From Chondromyces crocatus (GTDB lineage Bacteria > Myxococcota_A > Polyangia > Polyangiales > Polyangiaceae), in contig NZ_CP012159.1 in assembly GCF_001189295.1 (NCBI RefSeq), positions 8,850,501 to 8,914,500 on the forward strand: DNA of 64,000 bases, written 5' to 3'. A program made the position numbers and the translations under genes. This document shows, piece after piece, positions 34,663 to 45,076 of this stretch (positions are counted from its first letter, which is position 1; every line of letters begins with the position of its first letter). The notes under the pieces are model-generated. The model worked only from the letters and a program-made list of their open reading frames with translations, ran no database searches and was not told where the DNA came from.

Positions 34663-36083
34663 GGTTCGGCGGTCTCCGAGCCCGGTGCCGTCCCGCCGGA
34701 GCGGGCTTCGAGCTTCGTTCTGAGTTCGCGCACGGCCGCGTTGATGTCGCCAGCGCCGAGCGCGATGACCACGTCACCAGGGCGCACCATGCTCTCCAGC
34801 ACGGAGGGGAGCTGGTCCTTGTCGCGGACGTAGGTGGCGTCCTGGTGGCCATGCTCGCGGATCGACTGGAGCAAGCGCTCGGCGGTCACGCCCGGGAGGG
34901 GGCTCTCTCCGGCAGGGTAGATGTCCGTCATGAGAAGCACGTCCGCCAGGTTGAAGGCGCGCGTGAACTCGTCGAAGAGATCGCGGGTCCTGCTGTAGCG
35001 GTGAGGCTGGAACGCCACGACGACACGGTGATCCTCGCCGGGGAAGGCGCGGCGCGCGGCCTCGATCGTGGCGCGCACCTCCGCAGGGTGGTGTCCGTAG
35101 TCGTCCACGAGGGTGATGCCACCGAAGGTCCCCAGCACGGAGAAGCGCCGGGCGACGCCGCCGAAGGTCGCAAGTGCCTGCTTCGTCACGTCGAGGGGGA
35201 CCTCGAGTTCGTCCGCCACGGCGATGGTGGCGAGGCAGTTCAGCACGTTGTGCGCTCCCGGCATTCTGACGGTGAAGCCGCCGAGGGGTTCGCCACGTCG
35301 GTATGCGTTGAAGCTGGTCTCCAGGCCCCGGAACTGGATCCCCCGCGCGGCGTAGTCGGCCTGGGGTGACATGCCGTAGGTGACGTGGCGTCGAGGGATG
35401 CGGGGCAGGATGTCCTGCACATGGGGATGGTCGAGGCAGAGGACGGCGAGGCCGTAGAAGGGGACGCGCGCCGCGAACTCGATGAACGCTTCCTTGAGCT
35501 TCTCGTGAGAGCCGTGGTGATCGAGGTGCTCGGGATCGATGTTGGTGACGACGGCGATGGTGGGGGTCAGGCGCAGGAAGGATCCGTCGCTCTCGTCCGC
35601 CTCGGCGACCAGCAGGTCCCCTGCCCCCAGGCGGGCATTGGAGCCGAGCGCAGCCATCTTGCCGCCAACGACCACGGTCGGATCGAGGCCCGCGGCGCGC
35701 AGGACGGTGGCCACGAGGGAGGTGGTGGTCGTCTTGCCGTGAGAGCCGGCGATGGCGACGCCGTACTTGACCCGCATGAGCTCGGCGAGCATCTCGGCAC
35801 GCGCGATCGCCGGGATGCCGAGGGCGCGCGCCTCCAGTAGCTCCGGGTTGGCGGGGTCGACGGCGCTGGAGTAGACGACCACGTCGACGCCGCACACGTT
35901 CTCGGCTCGGTGGCCGATGTCGATGCGGACGCCGAGGGTGCGGAGGCGCCTGGTCGTGGAGCCTTCCTTGAGATCGGAACCGGAGACCTCGAACTCGAGC
36001 GAGCGCAGGATCTCTGCGAGCCCGCTCATGCCGACGCCTCCGATGCCCACGAAATGGATGTGCCTGACGCGGCCGCGAAACAT
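34659..36083 (-). CDS. murC: UDP-N-acetylmuramate--L-alanine ligase
   Basis: 474 residues. The N-terminal Rossmann domain begins [13 protein letters not shown]. The ATP loop is G-S-H-G-K-T-T-T (113-120), and E-A-D-E-S-D-G-S-F and a G-x-H-N-x-x-N-pattern segment (P-G-A-H-N-V-L-N) follow. It adds the first amino acid (L-Ala) to UDP-MurNAc in the cytoplasm. Five bases downstream of murG; its TGA overlaps the ftsQ GTG. There is no murB (UDP-MurNAc reductase) between murC and ftsQ, where many bacteria have it. Confidence 0.96.
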   Translation of the reverse strand: MFRGRVRHIHFVGIGGVGMSGLAEILRSLEFEVSGSDLKEGSTTRRLRTLGVRIDIGHRAENVCGVDVVVYSSAVDPANPELLEARALGIPAIARAEMLAELMRVKYGVAIAGSHGKTTTTSLVATVLRAAGLDPTVVVGGKMAALGSNARLGAGDLLVAEADESDGSFLRLTPTIAVVTNIDPEHLDHHGSHEKLKEAFIEFAARVPFYGLAVLCLDHPHVQDILPRIPRRHVTYGMSPQADYAARGIQFRGLETSFNAYRRGEPLGGFTVRMPGAHNVLNCLATIAVADELEVPLDVTKQALATFGGVARRFSVLGTFGGITLVDDYGHHPAEVRATIEAARRAFPGEDHRVVVAFQPHRYSRTRDLFDEFTRAFNLADVLLMTDIYPAGESPLPGVTAERLLQSIREHGHQDATYVRDKDQLPSVLESMVRPGDVVIALGAGDINAAVRELRTKLEARSGGTAPGSETAEP

Positions 36084-36088
36084 GAACT

Positions 36089-37243
36089 CTACTCTCCAGC
36101 CGAGGGTGGGATGGGGGACTCGTCCCGCGCAGTCGACGAACCAGATGCTCTCCGCCCGGCCGTCTCGTGCGCGAGGGCGAGCAGATCGGCGGCCACACGC
36201 GCTGCCGCGTCGGGGCGACCAAAGCTCGCCGCAGCGCTGGCCATCTGGACTCGCCGCGGCGCGTCCATGACGAGTGACGTGATGGTCTCCGTGAGGCGCT
36301 CCTCGGAGGCGTCCTGCTGTGGGAGGACGATGGCGCCTCCAGCTCGCTCGAGCGAGCGAGCGTTCTTCATCTGGTGGTCATCCGCCGCGTGGGGATAGGG
36401 GACGAGGATCGAGGGGCGTCCCACGGCGCAGAGCTCGGCCAGCGTCGACGCGCCGGAGCGCGCGACCACGATGTCCGCAGCTTTCAGCGCGGCAGCGACG
36501 TCGTCGATGAACGCCGTGACGAGGGTGCGCTCGTCCTGGCCGTGCTGCGCGTAGAGCGTCCGTACCTTCTCCTCGGACGCCTTGCCGGTCTGATGGACGA
36601 CGTCGAGCGAGAGGCCAGCCTGACGGCAGCACGCGATCGCGAGGGGGACCGCCGCGTTGAGCGCCGCCGCCCCCTGGCTGCCACCCAGGACGAGCAGAGA
36701 AACCTTTCCTTCGCGCGGTTGGTAGGGCGCTCGCTCCATCGAGCGTCGGAGGGGGACGCCGAGGCGGCGAACGGTCCAGGGGAGAAGCCCACGCGCGGTC
36801 TCGGGGAAATTGATGTAGGAGCGATCCACCAGGGGGATGAGCAGCTTGTTGGAGAGGCCGAGGACGCTGTTCGGCTCCAGGATGGCGATGGGGAGCCCCA
36901 GGGAGCGTGCAGCGAGCGCGACCGGCCCCCCCGCGTAACCGCCCAGCGACAGGACCGCGCTCGCTCCGAGGCTTCGAATCAGCTTGCGCGCTTCGGGCAA
37001 GACCCGCATCGCGGCAACCGTCCCTCGAGCGAAGCCTCGAGCCCCTCCGCCTCGGAGGGGGAGGATGTCCAGGAGCCGCAGGTCGTCTCCACGGCGACCC
37101 ATGAGCTGGACCTCCAGGCCTCGGGCGGTGCCCACGTAGACCACCTGCACGTCCGAAGAGAGGGCACGGAGAGCATCGCCAACGGCGATCATCGGGAAGA
37201 CGTGTCCTCCCGTACCCCCTCCAGCAATCACGATGGTGGTCAC
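36089..37243 (-). CDS. murG: UDP-GlcNAc:lipid I N-acetylglucosaminyltransferase
   Basis: 384 residues. GT-B fold with the N-terminal loop [22 protein letters not shown], a central H-Q-T-G-K segment, and the C-terminal donor-binding region ([26 protein letters not shown]). It converts lipid I to lipid II at the inner membrane. GTG start overlaps the ftsW stop (GTGA). The reaction feeds FtsW/FtsI encoded around it. Confidence 0.96.
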   Translation of the reverse strand: MTTIVIAGGGTGGHVFPMIAVGDALRALSSDVQVVYVGTARGLEVQLMGRRGDDLRLLDILPLRGGGARGFARGTVAAMRVLPEARKLIRSLGASAVLSLGGYAGGPVALAARSLGLPIAILEPNSVLGLSNKLLIPLVDRSYINFPETARGLLPWTVRRLGVPLRRSMERAPYQPREGKVSLLVLGGSQGAAALNAAVPLAIACCRQAGLSLDVVHQTGKASEEKVRTLYAQHGQDERTLVTAFIDDVAAALKAADIVVARSGASTLAELCAVGRPSILVPYPHAADDHQMKNARSLERAGGAIVLPQQDASEERLTETITSLVMDAPRRVQMASAAASFGRPDAAARVAADLLALAHETAGRRASGSSTARDESPIPPSAGE

Positions 37244-38604
37244 GCCGCGTCCCTGCTTACCGCCGCCACCCCGACAACGCCAGAATTCGACAACCGTGCG
37301 GCCTCACGGGGTGAGGCCGTCGTGGATTCGGTCCCTGGGCTGCGGCTGATGCTCAGAAGGATGCCGGCGCCCAGCGCATTCACGATCAAGGACGAACCAC
37401 CGTAGCTGACCAGTGGCAACGTGAGGCCCTTGGTCGGGAGGATGGCCATGGCGACCGAGAGGTTGACCATCGCCTGGACACCGAACAGCGTCGCGATGCC
37501 GAACGCGATGAAGCTCCCGTAGTCGTCGTCCGCAGCCAGCGCGGCCTTCACGCCTCGGGCCACGATGACGAGGTACGCACAGCACAGCGCGACGATGCCG
37601 AGGAAGCCGAGCTCCTCGCCGACGATCGCCGAGATGAAGTCCGTGTGCGCCTCCGGCAAGTAGAGCACCTGCAGGCCACGTCCAAGACCGAGCCCCGAGA
37701 CGCCGCCCGAACCGAAGCTCATGACGGACTGAAACGGCTGGTAGGCCAGGTCGGCGCGGTTGCTCTCCATGTCGATCCACGCCAGGTAGCGGGCGTAGCG
37801 GTAACCGCTGAACCGAACCAGCGCTGCCGCAGCGAGAGCAAGGAGCGCGGAGAACGCTGCGATGTAGGGAATCCTTGCGCCAGCGACGAAGAGCAGCGTG
37901 AAGGTCAGGAACAGCAGCACCATCGCGCTCCCGAAGTCCGGCTGCTTGAGGCAAAGCAACATCAGCACGCCGACGACGAGGAGGTGCGGGAGGAAGCCGA
38001 CGGAGAACGAGCGGATCTGATCTCGCTTCTTCGAAAGCGAGTAGGCCAGCCAGAGCACGATTCCGAGCTTGGCCAGCTCGGCAGGCTGTACGTGGACGGG
38101 CCCGAGGGCCAGCCATCGGTAGGCGTTGCCCGCCCTGTGGCCCAAACCAGCCACGGTGGCCAGCAGCATCGCCGCGACGGAGAACAGGATGGGGTATGTG
38201 AACGGCTTGATCTTCCGGTAGTTGATCCGGCTGGCGACGGCCATCACGATGACGGCGAGGACGGCGTAGACGGCCTGACGCTTGAGGAAGAACTGCGCGT
38301 CCTTGTACCGGACCGTGGCCTCGATCGCGCTGGCGCTGTAGACCATCACCACACCGAAGCCGATCAGCGCGATCACGGTGGCGGCAAGGACGGCGTCGAC
38401 GGGTCCCGTCCGGCGCCGGATGCTCTCGGTCGCGGCCACGCTCTCGTCTGTGGAGCGCTCCTCGACCGGCGCTTCGGGCGACTTCGACGCCAGCAGCACG
38501 TTGCCACGTCGGCCTGGGTCTTGCGCAGTCCCAGCCGCCGGTGCGCTGCGTTGCGCGCCTTTCTTGCCGCCATCGCCTGCGCGAAAGCGACTCCAGATGC
38601 TCAT
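37240..38604 (-). CDS. ftsW: lipid II polymerase / division SEDS protein FtsW
   Basis: 454 residues, beginning with the ATG that overlaps the murD stop as ATGA (38601-38604). A ~75-residue cytoplasmic N-terminal extension rich in A/R/E precedes about ten membrane helices. SEDS hallmarks are visible: G-H-R-A-G-N-A-Y-R-W-L, P-A-E-L-A-K-L, K-Q-P-D-F-G-S-A-M-V, and the end A-M-V-N-L-S-V-A-M-A-I-L-P-T-K-G-L-T-L-P. The SEDS catalytic Asp lies in E-A-H-T-D-F-I. FtsW polymerises lipid II together with the class B PBP. Confidence 0.95.
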   Translation of the reverse strand: MSIWSRFRAGDGGKKGAQRSAPAAGTAQDPGRRGNVLLASKSPEAPVEERSTDESVAATESIRRRTGPVDAVLAATVIALIGFGVVMVYSASAIEATVRYKDAQFFLKRQAVYAVLAVIVMAVASRINYRKIKPFTYPILFSVAAMLLATVAGLGHRAGNAYRWLALGPVHVQPAELAKLGIVLWLAYSLSKKRDQIRSFSVGFLPHLLVVGVLMLLCLKQPDFGSAMVLLFLTFTLLFVAGARIPYIAAFSALLALAAAALVRFSGYRYARYLAWIDMESNRADLAYQPFQSVMSFGSGGVSGLGLGRGLQVLYLPEAHTDFISAIVGEELGFLGIVALCCAYLVIVARGVKAALAADDDYGSFIAFGIATLFGVQAMVNLSVAMAILPTKGLTLPLVSYGGSSLIVNALGAGILLSISRSPGTESTTASPREAARLSNSGVVGVAAVSRDAA

Positions 38605-39956
38605 GCGTCCACTCCTGCGCAAAGCTCACGAACCGAGTGCACGAACGCCTCCCCACGGGCCTTGTAGTCCCGGAACATGTCGAGGCTCGAACACGCAGGG
38701 CTCAGAAGCACGGCGTCCCCTGGCAGGGCGAGTTCCTTGGCGCACACGACCGCCTCCTGCATGCTCTTCACACGGCGGCTTGGGAGCACGTCACCCACGG
38801 CATGCTGGATGCGCTCCGCGGCCTCCCCGAGGAGGATCACTGCGCGACCCCGCTCTCGTAGGATGTCCACCAACGGCCCGTAGTCTCCGTGCTTGTCCCG
38901 CCCGCCGGCAATCAAGACCACCTTCGGCTCGGGAAGTCCAGAAAGTGCCGCGACCGTCGCGCCGACGTTCGTGCCCTTGGAGTCGTCATAGAAGTTCACG
39001 CCATCGAGCGCCGCCACGAAGACGGTGCGATGCGGCAACCCTTCGAAGGAAGTCAGCGTGGCCAGGATGGCATCTGGCGAGACGCCCATGCTCGAGGCGA
39101 CGGCGATCGCGGCGCAGGCGTTGGTGAGGTTGTGGGAGCCCCGCAAGCGGAGTGAGGAGATCGGATAGCGGCTCCCCGTCGAGCGATCGACGATATCGGG
39201 TCCGTCCACCCCCACCTGAGCGAGCGGCGTGGCGCCGAAGGTGACGATCCTCGCCTTGCCACGAGCCGCCTGCGCCGCGACGACCGCATCACCGTGCGGG
39301 ACGACGGCAACATCTTCGGGCTGCATCGGAACGAACGGGTTCCCCTTTGCGTCCGCGTAGGCTTCGAAGGTGTGGTGTCGATCGAGGTGGTCCTCGGTGA
39401 CGTTGAGGAGGGCGTGGACCTTCGCATGCAGGCACTTCGAGCGCTCGGCCTGGAAGCTCGAGATCTCCACGACGAGCGCCTCGAAATCCTGCCCCACCGC
39501 TTCGCTCAGAGGGACACCGAGGTTTCCCCCCACGAAAACGCGCTTTCCTGCCTTCTTCAACATCGCGCCGACGAGCTCGGTGGTGGTGCTCTTCCCGTTG
39601 GTGCCGCCGATCAAGACGATCGGTGCCGAGAGCCAGCGGGAGGCAAGCTCGACTTCGCTGATCACCTCGCAGCCACGATCGGTCGCGGCCGAAAGCTCCG
39701 GGAAATCAGGGACCCCCGGAGACATCACCACCAGGTCCGCCGCGGCGAAAAGCGCGATGGGGTGCTCTCCCGAGACCAGCTCGATGCCAGCTGTCTCCAG
39801 AGCCCGCGCCTGTGCTGACAGCGCGTCTCGCGGAGACGCGTCGTTCGCGACGACACGAGCCCTTTTGGTCTGCAGAAGCCGCGCCGCCGACACGCCGCTG
39901 CTTCCCAGGCCAACCACCACGACCTTCAGGCCAGTTACGTCCACCGGATGCCTCAC
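38601..39956 (-). CDS. murD: UDP-N-acetylmuramoylalanine--D-glutamate ligase
   Basis: 451 residues from the GTG at 39954-39956, which overlaps the mraY stop (GTGA). Rossmann start V-V-V-V-G-L-G-S-S-G-V-S, ATP loop G-G-T-N-G-K-S-T-T (residues ~117-125), then N-V-T-E-D-H-L-D-R-H, R-G-S-H-N-L-T-N and a C-terminal domain with Y-D-D-S-K-G-T-N and G-G-R-D-K. It adds D-Glu to UDP-MurNAc-L-Ala. Its TGA overlaps the ftsW ATG. Confidence 0.96.
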   Translation of the reverse strand: MRHPVDVTGLKVVVVGLGSSGVSAARLLQTKRARVVANDASPRDALSAQARALETAGIELVSGEHPIALFAAADLVVMSPGVPDFPELSAATDRGCEVISEVELASRWLSAPIVLIGGTNGKSTTTELVGAMLKKAGKRVFVGGNLGVPLSEAVGQDFEALVVEISSFQAERSKCLHAKVHALLNVTEDHLDRHHTFEAYADAKGNPFVPMQPEDVAVVPHGDAVVAAQAARGKARIVTFGATPLAQVGVDGPDIVDRSTGSRYPISSLRLRGSHNLTNACAAIAVASSMGVSPDAILATLTSFEGLPHRTVFVAALDGVNFYDDSKGTNVGATVAALSGLPEPKVVLIAGGRDKHGDYGPLVDILRERGRAVILLGEAAERIQHAVGDVLPSRRVKSMQEAVVCAKELALPGDAVLLSPACSSLDMFRDYKARGEAFVHSVRELCAGVDA

Positions 39957-41083
39957 CGAAGCTTCATCGACGCCAGAGATACGAGCGCGAGCAAGATGGA
40001 GATGATCCAGAACCTCACGATGATCTTCGGCTCGGCCCACCCTTTCTTCTCGTAGTGGTGATGGATGGGTGCCATCAGGAAGACGCGTCGCCCGGTCAGC
40101 TTGAACGACACGACCTGGGTGATGACGCTGACGGTCTCCACGAAGAAGACGCCGCCCAGAAAGATGGAGAGCAGCTCGTTCTTCGTGAAGACGGCCAGCA
40201 TGCCCAGCCCGCCACCGAGGGCGAGCGCGCCGACATCTCCCATGAAGAGCTGCGCTGGGTAGGTGTTGTACCAGAGGAACCCGATGCCAGCGCCGATGAC
40301 GGCCCCGCAGTAGACCGAGAGTTCTCCGGCAGAGGCGATCTTGGGGATGTCCAGGTAGGTCGCGAGCGAGAAGTTCGCGATCGATGCTCCCGCCACGTAG
40401 GCCAGGATCAGGTAGGTGCCCGCGTTGATCATCACGGGACCGATGGCCAGCCCATCCAGACCGTCCGTGAGGTTCACGGCGTTGCTGGTGGCCACCACGA
40501 CCAGTACAGCGAACGGGACATAGACCCAGAGGGGAAGGTCGATCGGGAACTTGGAGAAGGCCACGAAGGGCACGGAGAGGCGTGTCTTGATCGCGGCCCA
40601 GTCGGCCGGGATCTTGTCGGTGATCACGAATGTGTAGATGATCGCTGCACCACCGATGAGCAGCTGGCCGATGAGCTTGTAGCGGCCCGGGAGCCCGCCA
40701 GTGCTCTTCTTCTTGATCTTGAGATAGTCGTCCAGGTAACCGATCACGCCGTAGCCCGCAGTGACGGCAGTCGTTGCCAGGACGAACGGGTTACGCAGGT
40801 CGGCCCACAGGACCGTGGGAAGAAGAAGCGACAGCAAGATGAGGGCCCCACCCATCGTGGGCGTACCCGCTTTGATCCGGTGCGTCTCCGGGCCCTCGGT
40901 GCGCACCACCTGACCGATCTGCTTGCGCCTCAGCTCACGGATGAACCAGGGAGCGAGCACGAAGGTCAGGAGCATGGCGGTGATCGTCGCCATGATGGTC
41001 CTGAACGGGATGTACCGAAGGACGTTCAGCCAGCGAAGCCACCCGTAGTGGAACTTCAGAGGGTAGAAGAGCTCGTAAATCAT
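39953..41083 (-). CDS. mraY: phospho-N-acetylmuramoyl-pentapeptide-transferase
   Basis: 376 residues with about ten membrane helices. Active-site motifs: D118-D119-Y-L-K, N-L-T-D-G-L-D-G-L-A, and F-M-G-D-V-G-A-L-A-L-G-G with H-H-H-Y-E nearby. It transfers phospho-MurNAc-pentapeptide to undecaprenyl phosphate to make lipid I. ATG overlaps the murE stop (ATGA). Its substrate needs MurF, whose gene is not at its usual place between murE and mraY nor elsewhere in the window. Confidence 0.97.
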   Translation of the reverse strand: MIYELFYPLKFHYGWLRWLNVLRYIPFRTIMATITAMLLTFVLAPWFIRELRRKQIGQVVRTEGPETHRIKAGTPTMGGALILLSLLLPTVLWADLRNPFVLATTAVTAGYGVIGYLDDYLKIKKKSTGGLPGRYKLIGQLLIGGAAIIYTFVITDKIPADWAAIKTRLSVPFVAFSKFPIDLPLWVYVPFAVLVVVATSNAVNLTDGLDGLAIGPVMINAGTYLILAYVAGASIANFSLATYLDIPKIASAGELSVYCGAVIGAGIGFLWYNTYPAQLFMGDVGALALGGGLGMLAVFTKNELLSIFLGGVFFVETVSVITQVVSFKLTGRRVFLMAPIHHHYEKKGWAEPKIIVRFWIISILLALVSLASMKLR

Positions 41084-42666
41084 GATTTGCCCTGAAGCGC
41101 TGGCCCGCTGTTGAGACCGCGGCTCGTTCGTCGCTTGGTGAGCGCCCGCCTGACCTCCTCCCGGTCATCGAACGGCGACGTCACGTCACCCACGATCTGG
41201 TAGGGCTCATGGCCCTTGCCAGCGATCAGGACGAGATCGCCGGCTTTCGCACTCTGAATGGCACGCTCGATGGCCATCGCACGATCCAGCTGCACCTGGA
41301 CCTCGATGTCACTCTCCCGTAGCCCGTCGAGGATGGCGTCAGCGATGCGCTGCGGGTTCTCACCGCGCGGGTTGTCGTTGGTCACAATCGCGATGTCGGC
41401 GGCGGCCCCCACGGCAGCGCCCATCAAGCTCCGCTTGCCCGCATCGCGATCACCACCACAGCCAAAGACACACCAGATGCGCCCCGAGCCGAGCCCTCTC
41501 ACACTGGCGAGGGTTCGCTGGAGTGCGTCAGGCGTGTGGGCATAGTCGACGAGCGCCATGATGTCGTCCTGTCCGGGAACATCACAGCGTTCCAAACGGC
41601 CCGGAACTGGAACGGGACGGCTGAGCGCTTCCGCTGCTTCCCGGACATCGAGCCCGAGCAACCACGCGATCGAGAGCGCCGTCAGCAGGTTCTCGACGTT
41701 GAAGATGCCGAGCAACGGGGACCGAACTTGCACGTTACCGGCTGGCGTCCTCGCCTCGAGCATGGTCCCGTTGGCGTCCTGGGAGATGTGCAAAGGGGCG
41801 ACCTCCACCCGCGATGAAGGTTCAATCCGCGATGAGATACGAGCCAACGGGTGCTGGGCGAAGGACGCCTGGAATCGTTCGGCGAGCGCCCGTCCGAAGG
41901 GCTCGTCAACCTGAATGGCTGCCGTACGAGGGGCGAGATCGGTGAACAGGCGCTCCTTGGCCTGTCCGTAGCTCGCCATCGTGCCGTGGTAGTCCAGGTG
42001 GTCCTGCGTCATGTTGGTGAAGGCCGCCACGGAGAACCTTGTGTGGTCCACGCGATGCGCAGCCAGCGCGATCGACGAAACCTCCATGACGAGATGGGAC
42101 GCACCACGCTCCCTCATTGCCGCTGCCACCCGCGCGAGGGCGTCAGCTTCGGGGGTGGTGTGCTGGGCTGGCATGTCGAGCCCATCGAACCGATAACCCA
42201 GCGTGCCCACGATCCCGGCGTGTCCCCCGCAGTGGTCGATCACTGCCTGAACCAGGTGGGCCGTCGTCGTCTTGCCATTCGTTCCCGTGATCCCGACGAC
42301 CTCCAGGTGGGCTGTTGGATCGCCGTAGATGGCGTGAGCAGCAGCCGCCAGGGCCAGCGGGACGTTGGCCACCTCGATCCGCGGAATCTGGACGCTGTCC
42401 ACCAGGGCGCCGGGCTCCAGGAGCACCGCGCGGGCGCCTCGACTCACGGCATCGTTGATGTATTTGCTTCCATCGAGGCGCAGTCCTGCCCGCGCGATGA
42501 AGAGGTCCCCAGAGGCGACATGGCGAGAGTCCTGCTGCGCGCCCGAGACGACGACAGAGCCAGCATCCGCTGGGACGAGCCGTGCGTGGGGCAAGCTTCG
42601 CACGAGCGCGTCCAGCGAGATCTCCTGCGTGGACTGAGGCTTGAGCATGGCTGGACCGTGACTCAT
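41080..42666 (-). CDS. murE: UDP-MurNAc-L-Ala-D-Glu:meso-diaminopimelate ligase
   Basis: 528 residues; the ATG at 42664-42666 overlaps the ftsI stop (TGATG). ATP loop G-T-N-G-K-T-T (about residues 128-134), N-M-T-Q-D-H-L-D-Y-H-G-T, and D-N-P-R (about 431-434), which binds meso-diaminopimelate rather than lysine. So the peptidoglycan is predicted to be of the mDAP type. A single normal-length MurE, with no fused MurF domain after residue ~490 (the tail is a short R/K-rich end). The downstream gene is mraY. Confidence 0.96.
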   Translation of the reverse strand: MSHGPAMLKPQSTQEISLDALVRSLPHARLVPADAGSVVVSGAQQDSRHVASGDLFIARAGLRLDGSKYINDAVSRGARAVLLEPGALVDSVQIPRIEVANVPLALAAAAHAIYGDPTAHLEVVGITGTNGKTTTAHLVQAVIDHCGGHAGIVGTLGYRFDGLDMPAQHTTPEADALARVAAAMRERGASHLVMEVSSIALAAHRVDHTRFSVAAFTNMTQDHLDYHGTMASYGQAKERLFTDLAPRTAAIQVDEPFGRALAERFQASFAQHPLARISSRIEPSSRVEVAPLHISQDANGTMLEARTPAGNVQVRSPLLGIFNVENLLTALSIAWLLGLDVREAAEALSRPVPVPGRLERCDVPGQDDIMALVDYAHTPDALQRTLASVRGLGSGRIWCVFGCGGDRDAGKRSLMGAAVGAAADIAIVTNDNPRGENPQRIADAILDGLRESDIEVQVQLDRAMAIERAIQSAKAGDLVLIAGKGHEPYQIVGDVTSPFDDREEVRRALTKRRTSRGLNSGPALQGKS

Positions 42667-44744
42667 CAAGAGGGTGACTCGAACACCAGGCGTACCGTCG
42701 TTCCCTTCGGAACGATGCTGCCAGGGGCTGGATCTTGGTGCGCGATCCGGCCTGACCCCTCCATGCTCACGGTCAGTCCGAGTGACAGGAGCGCCCTCAC
42801 CGCTTCACGGGCGGGCAGTCCTTTGACATGGGGCACGCTGGTCCCGCCACTTCGAAGGGCGGCCGAGTTCGGGGTCGGCAGGGGTCGGGGTTCTGTTTCG
42901 TCCTGGCCAGGGGTCTCCTGCGCCCCTCCGAGCCCGCTGCTCCCCGCCTGCTTGGCGACCTCGGAGAGCTTGATGGGATCGCTGCCTCGGGGCGCGACGC
43001 CCAGGTGACGCAGGACCATCTCTCCGACCCGTCGAAACACGGGTCCCGCGACCGAACCACCGGCATAGGTGCCACCCATCGGTTCATCCAGGACCACAGC
43101 GATGCTCACGCGCGGACGCTCGGCCGGGATGAAGCCGACGAACGAGGCGACATAGTGGGTATCGGTGTACCTCCCGGTCGCCGGGTCGATCTTCTGCGCC
43201 GTGGCCGTCTTCCCAGCCACCCGGAAACCCGGGATCGCAGCCTCGACTCCTGTGCCCTCCCCCTCGGTGACAGCGACGAGCATGTCCGAGACCAGACGAG
43301 CCACGCTCCCAGGGACCACCTCGCGACGAACCTTGGGAGACGCCTTCATCAGTGAGAGCCCGGTGCTGTCGGAAACCTGACTCACCAGCACCGGCTCCAT
43401 CAGGCGTCCGTTGTTCGCGATCGAGGCCATGGCCATCGCAAGCTGGAGTGTCGTGACGCTGATGCCCTGCCCGAAGGATGAAGAAGCGGTCTCGACCTGA
43501 ACCCAGGGCCGTCCACGAGGTCGCAGGACGCCGCTGGACTCCCCGGGCAGCGGAACCCCGGTGATGTCCCCGAAACCGAAGCGCCGGAATCCCTCGTACA
43601 GGCGCTGCTCGCCAAGCCCCAGGCCGATCTTGGCCATCCCGATGTTCGAAGAGAGGCTGAGCATCTGAGTCGGGCTGAGCCACTTCGCGGGATGAGTATC
43701 GTGAATGACGACGTTATCGATCGCCATGCGCCCCTCTTCGCAATAGAGACTCGCAGACGGCGAAATGGTCTTCGCGGCGAGCGCCGCCGCCATGGTGAAC
43801 ACCTTCATGGTCGAACCGGGTTCGAAGCGGTCGACGACACATCGGTTTCTGCGCGCAGCGGGGTCGCTGTTCGAGTAATCGTTGGGGTTGTATCCAGGCG
43901 CGCTCGCCATCGCCAGGATCTCACCCGTGGCGGGGTCCACGATGACAATCGAGCCGCCATGCGCCTCGTAGGTCCCAAGCGCGGCTTGAAGCTCGCGCTC
44001 GGCCGTGAACTGAATCACCTTATCGATCGTGAGATAGACATTGTGACCAGCGAGGGCCTGTTCGTTGGAAATGGTCTCGGAGAAGATCAGTTTTCCAGAG
44101 CGATCTCGCAGACCTCGGACCTCGGACGCCTCGCCGCGGAGCTGGGTCTCGAGGCTGAGTTCGAGCCCTTCCTTCCCTTCACCGTCTGGCGCGACGAAGC
44201 CGAGCAGGTTGCCAGCGAGTTCCCGGTTTGGATAAAAGCGCCTTCCCTCACCCTCGATCACCAGCCCTCGAATCGGATGGCGCTCGCTGCGATCGCTCAG
44301 TGCGCGGATCGCCTCGACTTCGCTCTCGGAAATACGCCGCTTCAGCCACGCAAAACGCCGTCGCCGGCTGATCTTCTCCGCGACTTCCTCGACGGGGAGA
44401 TGAAGCGCCTGAGCGATTCTCTCGGCATACTGTGTCGTCCGCATGGGGACGTACTGGGGCTCGATCCCCCGCAGCATTTCCACGGCATCGAGTGAAACGC
44501 TGGGGACTTCGACACTCTCGGCGAGGGGAGCTCCGTTTCGATCGAAGATCGTGCCGCGCTTGGGGGTAATGTGCAATCGACGCTGACGCTGCCGCTCGGC
44601 GAGTTCGAACCACTCGGGACCGTCCTCGACTTCGATGCGATAGGCGCCGCTCACGATCGCGCCCAGTCCTGCCGCCATCACGGCACACAGGATCCCCATT
44701 CGAATTCTGATCCAGCGTGCCCGGAGGGGATGAAGGTTCTTCAT
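42666..44744 (-). CDS. ftsI: FtsI-type class B penicillin-binding protein with C-terminal PASTA domain
   Basis: 692 residues. One N-terminal membrane helix (about 15-36), PBP dimerisation domain, then the transpeptidase: S311-x-x-K314 (G-S-T-M-K), S365-S-N367, and K512-T-A-T where K-T-G is usual. A ~60-residue Pro/Glu-rich linker leads to one PASTA domain (about 634-692: P-H-V-K-G-L, A-L-L-S-L-G-L, D-P-A-P-G-S-I-V-P-K-G-T). PASTA domains, common in Gram-positive PBPs, may sense peptidoglycan or aid positioning. Makes septal cross-links with FtsW. ATG overlaps the ftsL stop. Confidence 0.95.
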   Translation of the reverse strand: MKNLHPLRARWIRIRMGILCAVMAAGLGAIVSGAYRIEVEDGPEWFELAERQRQRRLHITPKRGTIFDRNGAPLAESVEVPSVSLDAVEMLRGIEPQYVPMRTTQYAERIAQALHLPVEEVAEKISRRRRFAWLKRRISESEVEAIRALSDRSERHPIRGLVIEGEGRRFYPNRELAGNLLGFVAPDGEGKEGLELSLETQLRGEASEVRGLRDRSGKLIFSETISNEQALAGHNVYLTIDKVIQFTAERELQAALGTYEAHGGSIVIVDPATGEILAMASAPGYNPNDYSNSDPAARRNRCVVDRFEPGSTMKVFTMAAALAAKTISPSASLYCEEGRMAIDNVVIHDTHPAKWLSPTQMLSLSSNIGMAKIGLGLGEQRLYEGFRRFGFGDITGVPLPGESSGVLRPRGRPWVQVETASSSFGQGISVTTLQLAMAMASIANNGRLMEPVLVSQVSDSTGLSLMKASPKVRREVVPGSVARLVSDMLVAVTEGEGTGVEAAIPGFRVAGKTATAQKIDPATGRYTDTHYVASFVGFIPAERPRVSIAVVLDEPMGGTYAGGSVAGPVFRRVGEMVLRHLGVAPRGSDPIKLSEVAKQAGSSGLGGAQETPGQDETEPRPLPTPNSAALRSGGTSVPHVKGLPAREAVRALLSLGLTVSMEGSGRIAHQDPAPGSIVPKGTTVRLVFESPS

Positions 44745-45076
44745 CGGCCTGCCTCAGCGTCCTGAAGTCCGGTTTCCGGTGAAGGCTCCGCAGCCCTCCC
44801 CGAACGCAAAGGAATGATCCGCTCAGGAGGCGGGGAAGCCATTCCCAGCAAGGTCCGTGCGATGATCTCGACACGCTGCGGGGTCTCGTGGCTGGCAGCT
44901 TCAAGAGAGAGGACTCGCCTCACCTCGCGCAGGCGTGCCTGCTCAGCTCTCGCCTTGCCGAGTTTGTAACCCATCTCCACGGTACGTCCACGCAATGCGA
45001 GGTGTACGATGAACGCAGCCACCGTTGCACCCACTGCAATGGTCCACAAGATCAGAAAGGGTCGACGGCTCCTCAC
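44741..45076 (-). CDS. ftsL: cell division protein FtsL
   Basis: 111 residues: short cytoplasmic N-terminus, one membrane helix (about residues 7-28), then a charged helix with heptad character (Y-K-L-G-K-A-R-A-E-Q-A-R-L-R-E-V-R-R-V-L-S-L-E), the bitopic FtsL shape. A Pro/Ser tail follows. FtsL pairs with FtsB and FtsQ and activates FtsW-FtsI. GTG start overlaps the rsmH stop (GTGA). Identification rests on position and shape, since FtsL sequences diverge widely. Confidence 0.85.
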   Translation of the reverse strand: MRSRRPFLILWTIAVGATVAAFIVHLALRGRTVEMGYKLGKARAEQARLREVRRVLSLEAASHETPQRVEIIARTLLGMASPPPERIIPLRSGRAAEPSPETGLQDAEAGR

